From contig JANJXV010000040.1 in the NCBI GenBank assembly GCA_024803745.1, positions 114,501-178,500 of the forward strand: 64,000 nt of DNA. Reading direction: 5' to 3'. Made by a program: the position numbers and the translations under genes. Below the pieces are notes generated by a model. It was not told the origin of the DNA. It ran no database searches and saw nothing but the letters and a program-made list of their open reading frames with translations. Numbering within the stretch: the stretch's first letter is position 1; each line of letters begins with the position of its first letter. The DNA is from Megascapheus bottae (Eukaryota; Chordata; Mammalia; Rodentia; Geomyidae). Shown one piece after another: positions 48,047 to 58,745 of this stretch.

Positions 48047-48482
48047 TTTTGCCAGTCCTGGGGCTTGAACTCAGGGCCTGAGCGCTGTCCCTGAACTTTT
48101 TCCCCTCAAAGCTGGTGCTCTACCACTTGAGCCACAGCTCCACTTCTGGGTTTTTTTTTGCCAGTGGTGGGTTTGAGCTCAGGGCTTGAGCACTGTCCTC
48201 AGACTTTCTCAAGGCTCCAGCTCTACTACTTGAGCCTCAATACCACTTTCAGCTTTTCTCTAAGTATGTGACACCGAGGAATTGAACCTGGGTCTTTGTG
48301 CATGCTAGGCAAGTACTCTACCACTAGGCCAAACTCCCGGCCCTACACTTCTGAGTTTTTGCTGGTACCTTGGAGATACCAGGTTCTAGGGTTTTATTTT
48401 GCAGTCTGGCTTTGAACTGTGATTCTCCTATCTAAATATCTTGAGTAGCTGAGATTATAGGCATGAGCCACTGGCACCTGAC
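48047..48482 (-). mobile_element. Type A SINE interrupted by a type B SINE
   Basis: Halves at 48047-48148 and 48346-48482 match 5345-5578. The inserted type B SINE lies between. Confidence 0.9.
48149..48345 (-). mobile_element. Type B SINE specific to unit 2
   Basis: Flanked by cacttctg at 48141-48148 and 48346-48353. The uninterrupted sites are at about 5450 and 58488. Confidence 0.9.
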
Positions 48483-48737
48483 GCTTGACTTAATTAGGTG
48501 TCTAAGTTAGAAGAGATTAGAAGGAGAATGACAGAAAACAAAGCTATAGGTTGAAATGACCTTGCTTAATTTCCATGTCCAGTGGTGGACAGCAAATTAG
48601 GAAATCTGTGTGAAGCTTTGTGTTGTAATTTATTTGGTCGAGTGTGACTCAGGATTATTTCATTGTTAGATGAAGAATTGGAATGAGGGAGAAGACTGGA
48701 AAAGATGAAAATGATCAAGTCTCATTGAAGTGCCATG

Positions 48738-48947
48738 TCAGGGGCTGGCAACTCACTCTGCCATCCCAGCTAATCAGGAGGCTGAGATCTGAGGATCAGG
48801 GTTCTAAGCCAGCCCGGGGCAGAAATCCATAAACTTCTTATCTCCAACAAACCAGCAACGAGGCAGAAGTGGAGGTGTGGCTCAAGTGGTAGAGCACCAT
48901 AAAAGCTCAGGGACAGTGCCCAGGCCCAGAGTTCAAGCCCCAGGACC

Positions 48948-48986
<39 letters not shown>
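48738..48986 (+). mobile_element. Type A SINE with (CA)n tail
   Basis: Paralog of 5836-6071, with a longer CA run at 48950-48986. Confidence 0.9.
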
Positions 48987-48990
<4 letters not shown>

Positions 48991-49339
48991 AGAAATGATG
49001 CCTTGCACTCCTAGGTAGACATGGTGAATTGAAACTCTTTTACAACTTCTTGAAGGTAAAGATAATTGTGAAAAGGAAAGAAGTGATATGAGTTTCAGGT
49101 GGAAAATGTGTAAATCGCCATCTTTTCAGATACTACGGGCCTTTGAAGGTGGCTGTGTCACCACATGTGTGATGCACGATTGACTCATATTCCCCATATG
49201 CTCTGACACCCCTACCTCCAGAGAACCCCAGAAAGGAAGTTAACAACTTTTCCCTCCAGTAACATCTCTGTACCTACCCTGAACTTTATTCATTGTACTG
49301 CAAATCAGTATACTGTACCCCTGACCCCCAAAATGCAGG

Positions 49340-49487
49340 CTTTTTTTCCCTCCAATCCTGAGGCTTGAACTCCCTGCCTGGCCACTATCCCTTAGATCTT
49401 TGGCTCAGGCTGGCTTCGAATCCAGGTCCTCAGATGTCAGTCTTTTGCATAGCTGGGATTCTAGACATGAGCTATTAGGATCCCAGC
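49340..49487 (-). mobile_element. Type A SINE overlapping lectin exon 5 (unit 2)
   Basis: Shortened copy of the SINE at 52437-52666. Its head supplies the end of the exon 5 reading frame. Confidence 0.75.
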
Positions 49488-49665
49488 TACAAGCAGACAG
49501 TATTTAGAGAAGGAGACATGGGGTAGGAGAGAGCTGGAGGCAGCTGGGCACTGGGTATAGCTGCTTGGTTTGCTGCAGATCCACTTTCTCTCTGCGTAGA
49601 CCCTGGCGCTGCTAATTCCAGCTTCATTCAAATAGGCGTATTCTCCAAAGCCTCGAACTTCCACC
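49461..49665 (-). pseudogene. Clec2-like: Orphan CLEC2-like exon 5, unit 2
   Basis: 205 nt with the same acceptor (gctctag|g) and an open frame as in the complete copies. It encodes the last CTLD strands (GEYAYLNEAGISSARVYAERK, WICSKPS) and the SINE-derived tail. Homology stops near 49965, where L1 sequence begins. No exon 1-4 of this unit is present, so it is a gene fragment. Confidence 0.85.
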
Positions 49666-49741
49666 CTAGAGCCAAGCAGAAACATGTTCAGTACTCACAT
49701 TTGGGTACTTACTTGCTTTTGTTCATTTTTCTTTTTTCTTT

Positions 49742-49962
49742 TTGTCAGGTGTGGGGGCCGCTGGCCCTAAGCTTCTGTGTTCAGGACTAGCCCTGCTTTC
49801 CCATTATGAGCCACAGCACCATTTCTTGCTTTTTTTTTTTTGTGGTTCATAGGAGGTAAGAGTCTCATAGATTTTCCTGCCTCGGCTGGTTTCAAACTCT
49901 GATTCACAGATTTCAGCCTCCTGTGTAGCTAGGAAAACAGGTAAGAGCCACCAGCATGCAGC
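49742..49962 (-). mobile_element. Type A SINE
   Basis: Minus-strand dimer just upstream of orphan exon 5; related copies sit at the same place in units 1, 3 and 4. Confidence 0.8.
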
Positions 49963-49974
49963 TTGTTGTCTGTA

Positions 49975-50435
49975 GGTTTTTAATTTTTCTTTATTTTCTT
50001 TATTTTTTTTGCACAGTCTTACTTGGATTTTTTTCATCATATTTCAAATGACAAGTGTTTAAAAAGGGAATCTCTATATACAATCACTGGCACTTAGTTT
50101 TTAGAACATAATCAAAATTCAGCTAAGGGTTTGTATATCATAGATACATATTAATTTATGAAATAAAACATGTCTATAGAGTCATAGGTTTTTATGTCTA
50201 TGTAGTTATGTTTATATTTCCAATACCATGTCCATAGCATTGGGTCCGCAAATATTGAGTCCTCACTCTTGTACTGTTTGGTCTAATAGCCAATAGTAAT
50301 GCCCTTCATATTTCTACAGATACAACTGTATGGTTTTACACTGCTTATGTTCCTATGGCTACAGTAGAATTTGCACATTCTGCTGTTTCTTGTAGTTGTC
50401 TATGAACAGGTGGGAGATGTCTTCTTAAACTCATG
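49975..50435 (-). mobile_element. L1 3' UTR, minus strand
   Basis: Reverse complement resembles the 3' UTR of the L1 at 31037-32100. It marks the break of lectin unit 2. Confidence 0.65.
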
Positions 50436-50439
50436 GAGA

Positions 50440-50639
50440 AGCCAGGTGTGGCAATGCACACCTGTAATCCCAGCCACTCAAGACGCTGAGAACTGACGAT
50501 CAAGGTTCAAAGCCAGGAAAGTCCCTGAAATTCTTATCTCCAATGAACCACAAGAAAACTGTGCTGTGGCTCAAGTGGTAGAGTACCAGCCTTGAGCACA
50601 AAGCAAACACACAGACACACACAGATACACACACACACA

Positions 50640-50683
<44 letters not shown>

Positions 50684-50705
50684 AGAGGGTGCCACACACA
50701 CACAC
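50440..50705 (+). mobile_element. Type A SINE with long (CA)n tail
   Basis: Dimer at 50440-50605, then CA-rich sequence to 50705 that gives spurious His-Thr frames. Confidence 0.8.
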
Positions 50706-50724
50706 GCACACTCTAGAGGGCGCC

Positions 50725-50908
50725 AGGAGTTTGGTCTAGTGATAGAGTGCTTGCTTTCCATGCACGAAGACTCAGTTTTGATTCCTCAGTACCACATACA
50801 TAGAAAAAGCTGTACGTGGCGCTGTGGCTCAAGTGGTAGAGCTCTGCCTTGAGAAAGCCCAAGGACAGGGCTCAGGCCCTGAGTTCAAGCCCCAGGACTG
50901 GCCAAAAA
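50725..50908 (+). mobile_element. Type B SINE
   Basis: ID-ID dimer (agtttggtctagtgatagag ... gccccaggactgg). Confidence 0.85.
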
Positions 50909-51419
50909 TACTAGAAAGTTTGAAACTAATGTATTATAACGATTATTTCAAATGATAAAGCATTTATTTAGCTTCCCAAAGCATAACACAGATGTTAATC
51001 TCTAGAATTGCATGTGTGGCTTTAATAAAGTAAACAGCCAAATATTTTCACTCCTTTCAACCCAGAATAAAGTCCAATTGATTACATTTAATTTTACAAA
51101 CACTTACAACTATACTATTAAATTCCAAAGTATATATTTATATTGTTTCGGGAAACAAAACTCAGGCACTAATCCTGTAATAACTGTATACTTGGCTTTA
51201 ACAAAATAAACACCATCACGTTCTTCTCTTCAAAGCAGGCTAAAATCTCTTCTATTTAGTAATATTTTATAACTATAATTTTACAGGTCAACTGCAGGGC
51301 TGGTAGGAAGATTACAATAATATTTCTAGGGAGACCTTGATATAAATACTTGATGTGAAATTAAAATAACACATTGCTCGACAGAAGGCTCCAGTTCTAG
51401 TTCTGAAAACGTATAAAGT
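50909..51419. other. No recognised gene
   Basis: AT-rich sequence with two related stretches (gtgtggctttaataaagtaaac near 51013 and cttggctttaacaaaataaac near 51191), a degenerate local duplication about 180 bp apart. Otherwise nothing seen. Confidence 0.45.
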
Positions 51420-51712
51420 GGCTACAGTACTGGTGGCTCACACCTGTCATCCCAACTTACTCAGGAGGCTGAGATCCAAGGATCATGGTTCAAAGCCAGC
51501 CCGGGCAGGAAAGTCTGTGAGACTCCTCTCTCCAGTGAAGCATCAAAAAGGTGGAAGAGAGCCAGCATGGTGGCTCACGCCTGTCTGACTAGCTACTCAG
51601 GAGGCTGAGATCTGAGGATCGAGGTTCAAAGGAGACCCTCATCTCCCATGGAGCACCAAAAAGCCAGATGTAGCACTATGGCTCAATGGTAGAGCACCAA
51701 CCTTGGGCAAAA
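51420..51712 (+). mobile_element. Two type A SINE copies, partial
   Basis: B1 heads at about 51430 and 51565, each followed by shortened ID tails. Confidence 0.75.
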
Positions 51713-51754
51713 GAAGAGAAGAAAAAAAAAAGGTTACAAAACAAACAAAAAGCA

Positions 51755-52160
51755 AAGCCAGGAGTTTGGCCTAGTGGTAAAGTGCTTGTCTAGCATGCAT
51801 GAAGACCAGGGTTCAATTCCTTGGTACCACATTACAAACAGAAAAAAAAACAAGCTGGAAGTGGTGCTGTGGTTCAAGTGGTAGAGCTGTAGTTTTTTTT
51901 TTTTGCCAGTCTGGGCTTGAGCTCAGGGCCTGAGCACTGTCCTTGGACTTTTTCTCAAGGTTAGAGCTCTACTACTTGAGCCTCAGCACCATTTCTGGCT
52001 TCTTTTTTCCATGTATGTGGTACCAGGGAATCGAACCCGGGTCTTCCTGCATGCTAGGCAAGCACTCTACCACTAGGCCAAGCTCCCAGCCAAGATCTAG
52101 TCTTGAGAAAGCCCAAGGACAGTGCTCGGGCACTGAGTTTAAGCCCCAGGACTGGAAAAA
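51755..52160 (+). mobile_element. Type B SINE split by another type B SINE
   Basis: Outer plus-strand element at 51755-51892 and 52096-52160, with a minus-strand type B SINE at about 51893-52092 between (ttttgccagtctgggctt ... ccaagctcccagcc). Confidence 0.85.
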
Positions 52161-52435
52161 AAATTTTTTAAAGAAATATAATTTTAAGAAAATAACAATT
52201 TAATATAAAAATATATAAGTAAAAAATAAAAATAATAAATTAACAAAAATGATGAAAAATAATAGTAAATAATTAAAATTTTTAAGGAATAACAAAATAA
52301 AGAAGGAAAAAAGCTAATTATCAATCCAATCAAAGTTGTCAGGGGACACACAGAGATGAAGGCAGAGAGAGAAACCCCAAGTTGTAACAAGACGGAATGT
52401 CTCCTGAGGGGTACCAGGTATTTTCTTATTTTTCC
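52161..52435. other. AT-rich spacer
   Basis: A/T-rich tract with TTTAAAGAAATATAA-like motifs, no gene. Confidence 0.4.
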
Positions 52436-52436
52436 T

Positions 52437-52666
52437 TTTTTGTGGGTCATGGAGCTTGAACTCAGGGCCTGAGCACTGTCCCTGAGCTATTCAGATCAAG
52501 GTTAGTGGTCTACTAATTAAGCCACAGTGCCACTTCTGGTTTTCTAATGTTTCACTGGAAATAATGCTCATGGAATTTCCTGGTTAGGATGGCTTTGAAC
52601 CCAGGTCCTTGGATATCAGTCTTTTGCATAGCTGGGATTCTAGGCATGAGCTATTAGGATCCCAGC
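52437..52666 (-). mobile_element. Type A SINE exonised at the end of lectin exon 5
   Basis: Complete B1-ID dimer in the same orientation as the gene. The lectin frame enters its head: the last eight residues (AGILIAHA) and the TAG at 52640-52642 lie in gctcatgcctag, the SINE's gctcatgcctgtaat head motif. It is found at the same place in all four units, so it is older than the duplications. Confidence 0.8.
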
Positions 52667-55600
52667 TACAAGCAGACAGTATGTAGAGGAGGAGACACGG
52701 GGTAGGAGAGAGCTGGAGGCAGCTGGACACTGGGCGTAGAGGCTTGGTTTGCTGCAGATCCACTTTCTCTCTGCGTAGACCCTGGCGCTGCTAATTCCAA
52801 TATCATCCAAATAGGCGTATTCCCCAGAGCCTCGAACTTCCACCCTAGAGCCAAGCAGAAACATGTTCAGAATTCACATTTGGCTGCGCACTTGCTTTCT
52901 TTTTCCTTTTTTTCTTTATGTCAGTTGTGGGGTTTGAACTGGGGGCCTGGGTGCTTTCCCTGAGCTTTTGTGCTCAAGACGAGTCCTGCTCTCCATCATG
53001 AGCCACAGCACCACTTCTGGCTTTCTGTTGTGTGGTTCATGGAAGATGAGAGGCTCACAGATTTTCCTGCCTCTGCTGGTGTGGAACCCTGATTCTCACA
53101 CCTCAGCCTCCCGTGTAGCTAGGATGACACGTGAGAGCCACCAGCACGCAGCTGTGGCCTGTCTTTTCTTTTTCATTGTTTTTTCTTTCTTGCCAGTGCT
53201 GGGCTTGAACTCAGGGCCTGAGCACTGTCCCTGAGCTTCCTGGGCCCAAGTTTAGAGCTCTACCACTTGAGCCACAGCACAATTTCCAGCTGTTTCTGTG
53301 TATGTGCTTCAGAGGAATCGAACCTAGAGCTTTGTGAATGTGAGGCAAGCATTTTAGCACCAGGCCACAACCCGGATGCTAGGTGTGGTTCTAACAGAAG
53401 TAAGAGACTAGCGCTCATCTGACTTTAGTGCTGATCACTGCTGACTGAGTTGCGTTTCTTCTCCATTCTCCAAGTCCTGTGTGAATGCCACCTGTCTGTC
53501 CATCACCCGTCCATCCCAGTCACACTAACCACGCATTCATTCATGACCCACGGCCACCTGTGGGCTCCCTAGACGTGACCTTCACTCAGGCTCAACTGTT
53601 TCCAAAATGCAGAAAAATAAACCATCATCAACAACAACAAATCCATGCTGGGTTCCAGGACTCACAGCTGTCATCCAGCTACTCAGGAGGCTGAGATCTG
53701 AGGATCACAGTTCAAAGCCAGCCCTGGAAGAAAAGTCCATGAGACTCTAATCTCCAATAATACTATTTAGCAAAAGCTAGAAATGGCGCTGTAGTTCAAG
53801 TGGGACAGCACTTGCCCTAAGCAAAACCTCAGGAACAAGGACCCAGGCTTTGAGTTCAAGCCCCAGTCCTTGCCCAAAACAAACAAACAAGCCAAAAGAT
53901 GGTTGACAACGTACAAGTTGGTGAAGTCTGTGCTGTCTGCCCACTTCCAGCTGTGCTTTGAGGATTCTCTTCTCAGTCCAATCCAATGATTGTACAAATC
54001 TTTATGTCGCTTCAAGAAATTCTGTAATAAAACACAGTGAGTTGAAAATGGGAGTCCTTGACTTTGGATGTATTTTGTTTTTCTGTCAAAGGCCGGCTTC
54101 AAACTGTGATCTCACATCTCAGCCTCTGAGAAGCTCTGTATTAGGACTAATAATTCTTTTTCTTTTCTTTGTGTGTGTGTGCCAATCCGACTTCCACAAT
54201 TTGTCTTGGAACTTCGATCCTCCTATCTCAGCCTCCTGGGTAGCTGGATGACAGCGTGAGCTCCTGACCCCCAGCCCTTTAACTTCACACAACCTCTCCA
54301 AGTCGGGGTGGGGTGTCTTCAGCATGTCACAGAGAACAGGAACCCCAAAAGCATTTCTTACCAGGTCCTGGATGGTGTCAAAGTTGGCCAGATTGGCTCC
54401 AAAGGAGGCACAAAAGTCCTGACTGGACGTCCAGTTCCTTGTATCCTCAGAAAAGTAGAAACACTGATTCCCAAAGCCAATCCACTCTCTTGGACAGGAA
54501 GAAAACAGGCTGTGCTCTGGAATGCGGCTTTCTGCTTGGTTCACTAACACACAATGGATTTGCTTTATAATCAGTCTTCTGTTTTCTGTGCCCGTCCCGG
54601 GGCCTAAGCTACCCATTGGTCATTCAAAGCCACTCACCTGCTACAATCACTGTTAACACAACTGTCATGCCAAACACAACCACAATAGTCAACAGACAGC
54701 AGTGAACTTTGACCAGGGTGATAGGTGACAATATTCCTGTGTAATTTTCCTGGAACCCCTTCACTGCAACAGAGAAAGAGCAGGTTCTGAATCCAAGGAA
54801 AGTTCTAGAAGGAAAATAATCCTAGCATTCCCTACTTGTGGCTTGTCCTGGCTCAATTACCACCAAAGATCATCTTGCAATTGGTGGAAAAGGACAAAAT
54901 GGTAGAGCGCCACCTTGAGAGACAAAGCTAAAGGACAGTGCCCAGGCCTTGAATTTCAAACCCCAGCCTAATCACATTCTATGTACTGATATTATTAATG
55001 TCATATGACATACTATTTATGTTCCATTATAAATATACACTGTAATTTAACATGATAACAGTGTATGTTCTACTATAAATGCACATTGTGTGCAATATAA
55101 CAATAATAGCATATACTATATTATACAATTATATGTATATATACTCTTTGTTTTTCTCTTTTCTCTTTTTCTTTCTTTTTTCTTGGTGGGGGGGGTTGGT
55201 TGTGGGGCTTGAACTCTGGGCCTGGGTGCTGTCCCTGAGCTCTTCAGCTCAAGGCTACCACCCTATCCTTTGAGCCACAGTACCACTTCTGGTTTTCTGG
55301 TGGTTAATTGGAGATAAGAGTCTCAAGGACTTGAGTGACCAGGCTGGCTTTGAACCAGGACCCTCAGATCTCAGCCTCCTGAGTAGCTAGGATTATAGGT
55401 GTGAGCCACTGGTGTCTGGCTGAGCAATCTTTATTGTAAGTGTTTCGTTGTCAAGTTATAGCAGGCAGAGGGACTGAGCCCCAGTTCCAGGCATTATTTC
55501 TGGCTAACACCCATGGGCAGCCAGTTTAGAACATGGCAGCTCAGCACAGGATGCCAGCTTACCCAAATCCTGAGCACTTATGCCCCCACACACATATGTC

Positions 55601-56537
55601 TTACATTTCTCTTGCCCTTGCTCAAGCCCTGTCCTCCCTACCAGGTTTCTGGAAGATTCTGCTCCCCAGAGGCTCAGTTCATGAGAAGCCCTAGAGCAGG
55701 GAAGACAAAATAGCCCAGAAAGAACTGTGTTTATGAGAACCACAAAAAACCTACATTTCCTGTCCTGCTTCCTTCAGACATCAACAGGGCATGTAGTTTT
55801 CTAGTGTCAACTGTTATTTCCCATTAGCTTTGCTCTCTCTGTGTGTGTGTGTGTGTGTGTGTGTCTGTGTGTGTGTGGTTGCTGACGACAGGTAGGCCTC
55901 AAGTCTAGCTTTTAGGTGATTTATTGGAGATAAGAGTCTCTTGGAGTGGCTGGGAAGGTGTCTAGTAGATAGAGTGCTTGCCTAGCAGGCATGAAGCCCT
56001 GGGTTTGATTCCTCAGTTCCACATACACAGAAAAAGCCGAAGTGGTGCTATGTATGATCAAGTGATAGTGTGCCAGCCTTGGGCAAAAGGAGCTCAGGGA
56101 CAACACCCAGGCCATGAGTTCAAATCCCAGGACTGGAAAAGAAAAGGTGTCATGGACTTTGCGCCTGGGCTTTCTTCAAACTATGATCGTCAGATCTCAG
56201 CCTCCTGAGTAGCTGGGAGGACAGGTGGGAGCCACTGGAGTCTGGTTTGAAAGCAAATCTGCAAAGGTTGCAATGTACATTACAATCCTGTCTCGTTGCA
56301 AATGAAGTCAGGTAATAATCTGGGAAAGAGGAACAAGAAGGAAGAGGAGGAAGAAAAAAAAAGAAGTAGAAGAGGAAGGAGAGGGACGTTACCCAACTCA
56401 AGTCACACATCCCAGATCTGACCTTCCCACCATCCATCCCAGTCTAGCTGCCTTTGTGGGAGACTTCAACCCTAATGCAAGTTACCTGCTGGCCTGCTTT
56501 CTGGGTCGTCTGTGGAAGGCAGATCTTCCTGTAACAT
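52640..56537 (-). CDS. Clec2-like: CLEC2/Clr-family C-type lectin-like receptor, unit 3, intact
   Basis: Five exons, join of 56486-56537, 54638-54763, 54362-54543, 53915-54021 and 52640-52844, 672 nt, 223 residues. All introns begin GT and end AG with good donors (cagcag|gtaact, gcag|gtgagt, ctg|gtaaga, aactt|gtacgt), phases 1, 1, 0, 2. Type II membrane protein: cytoplasmic 1-36 with no ITIM, transmembrane about 37-60, CTLD from C76. Motifs: CPREWIGFGNQCFYF 76-90, DFC 102-104, HWIGLRRE 132-139, WKWADSTDF 145-153, RKWICSKPS 182-190; N96WT is a likely glycosylation site. Calcium-binding residues of classical lectins are not evident, as in this family. The usual GEC cysteine is Y165. The tail after residue 190 extends 33 residues, the last eight SINE-derived. 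The start is the first ATG whose frame splices into exon 2. Family members are ligands of NKR-P1 receptors; the partner here is unknown. Confidence 0.9.
52908..53150 (-). mobile_element. Type A SINE in lectin intron 4
   Basis: Minus-strand dimer, orthologous to 13090-13352 and 62465-62768. Confidence 0.8.
53185..53393 (-). mobile_element. Type B SINE in lectin intron 4
   Basis: ID-ID dimer (ttgccagtgctgggctt ... aggcaagcattttagcacc), at a place where unit 1 has a different element. Confidence 0.8.
53658..53875 (+). mobile_element. Type A SINE in lectin intron 4
   Basis: Orthologous to 13866-14092 and 63205-63425. Confidence 0.85.
54075..54270 (-). mobile_element. Degraded B1-type pieces in lectin intron 3
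   Basis: Counterpart of 14290-14480. Confidence 0.5.
54895..54975 (+). mobile_element. SINE tail fragment in lectin intron 1
   Basis: Shortened counterpart of 15105-15280; only tail sequence remains. Confidence 0.55.
55190..55425 (-). mobile_element. Type A SINE in lectin intron 1
   Basis: Minus-strand dimer, counterpart of 15395-15628. Confidence 0.85.
55838..55877. repeat. (GT)n microsatellite
   Basis: About 18 GT units; only about nine in unit 1 (16079-16097). Confidence 0.9.
55890..56248 (-). mobile_element. Type A SINE split by a type B SINE
   Basis: Halves at 55890-55945 and 56140-56248; the plus-strand type B SINE occupies 55946-56140. Same arrangement as unit 1 but without the extra SINE there. 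Confidence 0.75.
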
Positions 56538-56956
56538 TCCCACCGAGGCTTCTTTTCTTTTAGCCAGATCTGACTGGAGCTGGGATTAAGGAGGTAACCT
56601 TGGCCTTCTGCAGGGTTACATGGCAGCTGGTAAACAGATTCTCCACCTGCCTTCTGCCTCTCCTGGCTCCTAGTCCTGACAGAGAAAAACAACAAACAAA
56701 AAATAAAAACAAGAACAAGATTGGAATGAGGATGTGAAATTCAATGGATTAGAAATGAAATGACTGATGTGTCAGAAAACATGTTAAAATGTCTCAGTGC
56801 ATTTCAAGTTAGACACATTTAAACCAGGATGGGATACAAGGGGGATGATTGAGAGTGGCTGTTAGACTTTCCCACTGAGACCCACTAAAATAATAATGAT
56901 AATTAATAATAAAAGGCAGACAAGCACCTGAGTTCCATCATCATCATCATCATCAT

Positions 56957-58308
56957 TATTTTTTAATATTTTTTATTGTAATTAGTAAAAGGGTTACATG
57001 ATATTTGCCAGATAGAAAGTGCATTAATTCACATACATTGATACCCTTTCACATGTCTTGGTACCATTACCCTCCCCCCCACCCCCCCCACCGATCTTGG
57101 TTTTCCCCCCTTCCCTATCCAATTTCAAATATCCAAATACAAATAAATTCAATATATCAGATAACAAAGTGAGATACTGTAACAATATGAGATACCCAAG
57201 GGACAGCAAAGGAGATGAGAGACAACATAGTACATTAAGGACAACAATCATTCATTATATGGCTTTTGTTTCAATATCCTGGACGTCCTTTCAATTAGCT
57301 TCATACTATATGGCCTTATGTATCAAGATTTTGCTCTATTGCAGATCTCTGCTAGTAGAGCCCAAGGTTTCTACTGATTATGACGAATGAGGGAAACCAT
57401 TGAGCCTAAGTTCCTTTGAGTTTGGCTAACTTCACTTAATATGATTTTTTCTAAGTCTTTCCATTTCCTATCAAATGGGGCAATGTCGTTCTTTCTGACA
57501 GCAGCATAGAATTCCATTGTGTACAAATACCATAACTTGTTGATTCATTCATCAACTGAGGGACATCTAGGTTGGTTCCATATCTTTGCTATGGTGAATA
57601 GTGCTGCAATGAACATTGTTGTGCTAGTGGGTTTAGTATGCCCTTGTTTCTGGATGGTTGGGTAAATGCCAAGTAGTGGAATTGCTGGGTCATAGGGGAG
57701 CTCTATGTTTAGCCTTTTGAGGCACTGCCACACTGCTTTCCATAGTGGTTGAACGAGTTTGCACTCCCACCAACAGTGTAGTAGTGATCCCTCCTGGCCA
57801 CATCCCCCCCAGCATCTGTTGTTATTCGTTTTCCTGATCCTGGCTATTCTAACTGGAGTGAGGTAGAATCTTAGAGTTGTTTTGATTTGCATTTCTTTTA
57901 TGACCAGAGATGTTGAGCATTTCTTCATGTGTCTATAGGCCATTTTTGTTTCTTCTTCAGAGAAGACTCTCTTTAAGTCTTTGGCCCATTTTTTAATGGG
58001 ATGGTTGTTACTTTGGAGGTTAGTTTTGGAGTGATTCAATTTTTTGAGTTGTTGATATATTTTAGATATGAGGCCTTTGTCCGTTGTTTGGTTGGTCTTC
58101 TCCCATTCTGTAGGCTTCCTGATTAGTTTACTAGCTATGTCCTTTGCCATACAAAAGCTCTGCAGTTTAATGCAGTCCCACTTATCCAGCCTTTCTCTGA
58201 TTTGTTGTGATTCTTGGTCCTTATTAAGAAAGTTTCGACCTGTGCTAAGGAGGCCTAGTGTATCTCCTATTTGGAGTTAATTCTAGTGCAAGGTGACAAC
58301 GAAGGATC
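56957..58308 (-). mobile_element. 5'-truncated L1: 3' UTR and ORF2 end
   Basis: Minus-strand L1 3' UTR at 56957-57400, then ORF2 carboxy-terminal sequence ([40 protein letters not shown]) to about 58308. It is closer to the L1 at 34649-35951 than to that at 31037-32100. Unit 1 has no L1 here; its sequence between 17330 and 18800 is different. Confidence 0.9.
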
Positions 58309-58407
58309 CAGGATGCAAACAGTTAATAAAACTCTGGGCTACCCTGGAAATGAAACTCATACATATGTAATATATATAACATATAATGATATACATATAT
58401 ATATTTT

Positions 58408-58625
58408 GCCAGTCCTGGGGCTTGAACTCAGGGCTGTCTCTGAGCATTTCCCCTCAAGGCAGGTGCTCTACCACTGGAGCCACAGCTCCACTCTGAGTTT
58501 TTGCTGGTACCTGGGAGATACGAGGTTCTTAGACTTTCTTTTCCAGCCTGGCTTTGAACTACAATTCTCCTATCTAAATATCTTGAGTAGCTGAGATTAT
58601 AGGCATGAGCCACTGGCACCTGTCA
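58408..58625 (-). mobile_element. Type A SINE
   Basis: Counterpart of 5345-5578 and 48047-48482. Confidence 0.85.
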
Positions 58626-58745
58626 CTTGATTTATTTATGTGTCTAAGTTAGAAGAGATTAGAAGGAGAACCACAGAAAACAAAGCTATGTGTTGAAAGG
58701 ACCTAGCTTAATTTCCACGTCCAGTGGTGGACAGCAAATTAGGAA

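Larger units (their letters stand above)
47700..49430. repeat. Segmental duplication, flank block of lectin unit 2
   Basis: Copy of 5190-6661. It has about 190 bp near 47790-47975 absent from the unit 1 copy and lacks the L1 fragment found there. Confidence 0.85.
52590..58365. repeat. Segmental duplication, lectin unit 3
   Basis: Collinear with 12784-18860 except for element gains and losses. It joins the flank block of unit 4 at about 58370-58408. Confidence 0.85.

Noticed and set aside
50500..50852. Val-Cys and His-Thr rich frames
   Set aside because: They are translations of CA/GT microsatellites.
56444..56695. 83-codon frame over lectin exon 1 as the coding frame
   Set aside because: Only the frame starting at 56537 has an ATG and the phase needed to splice into exon 2; the longer frame is a shadow.
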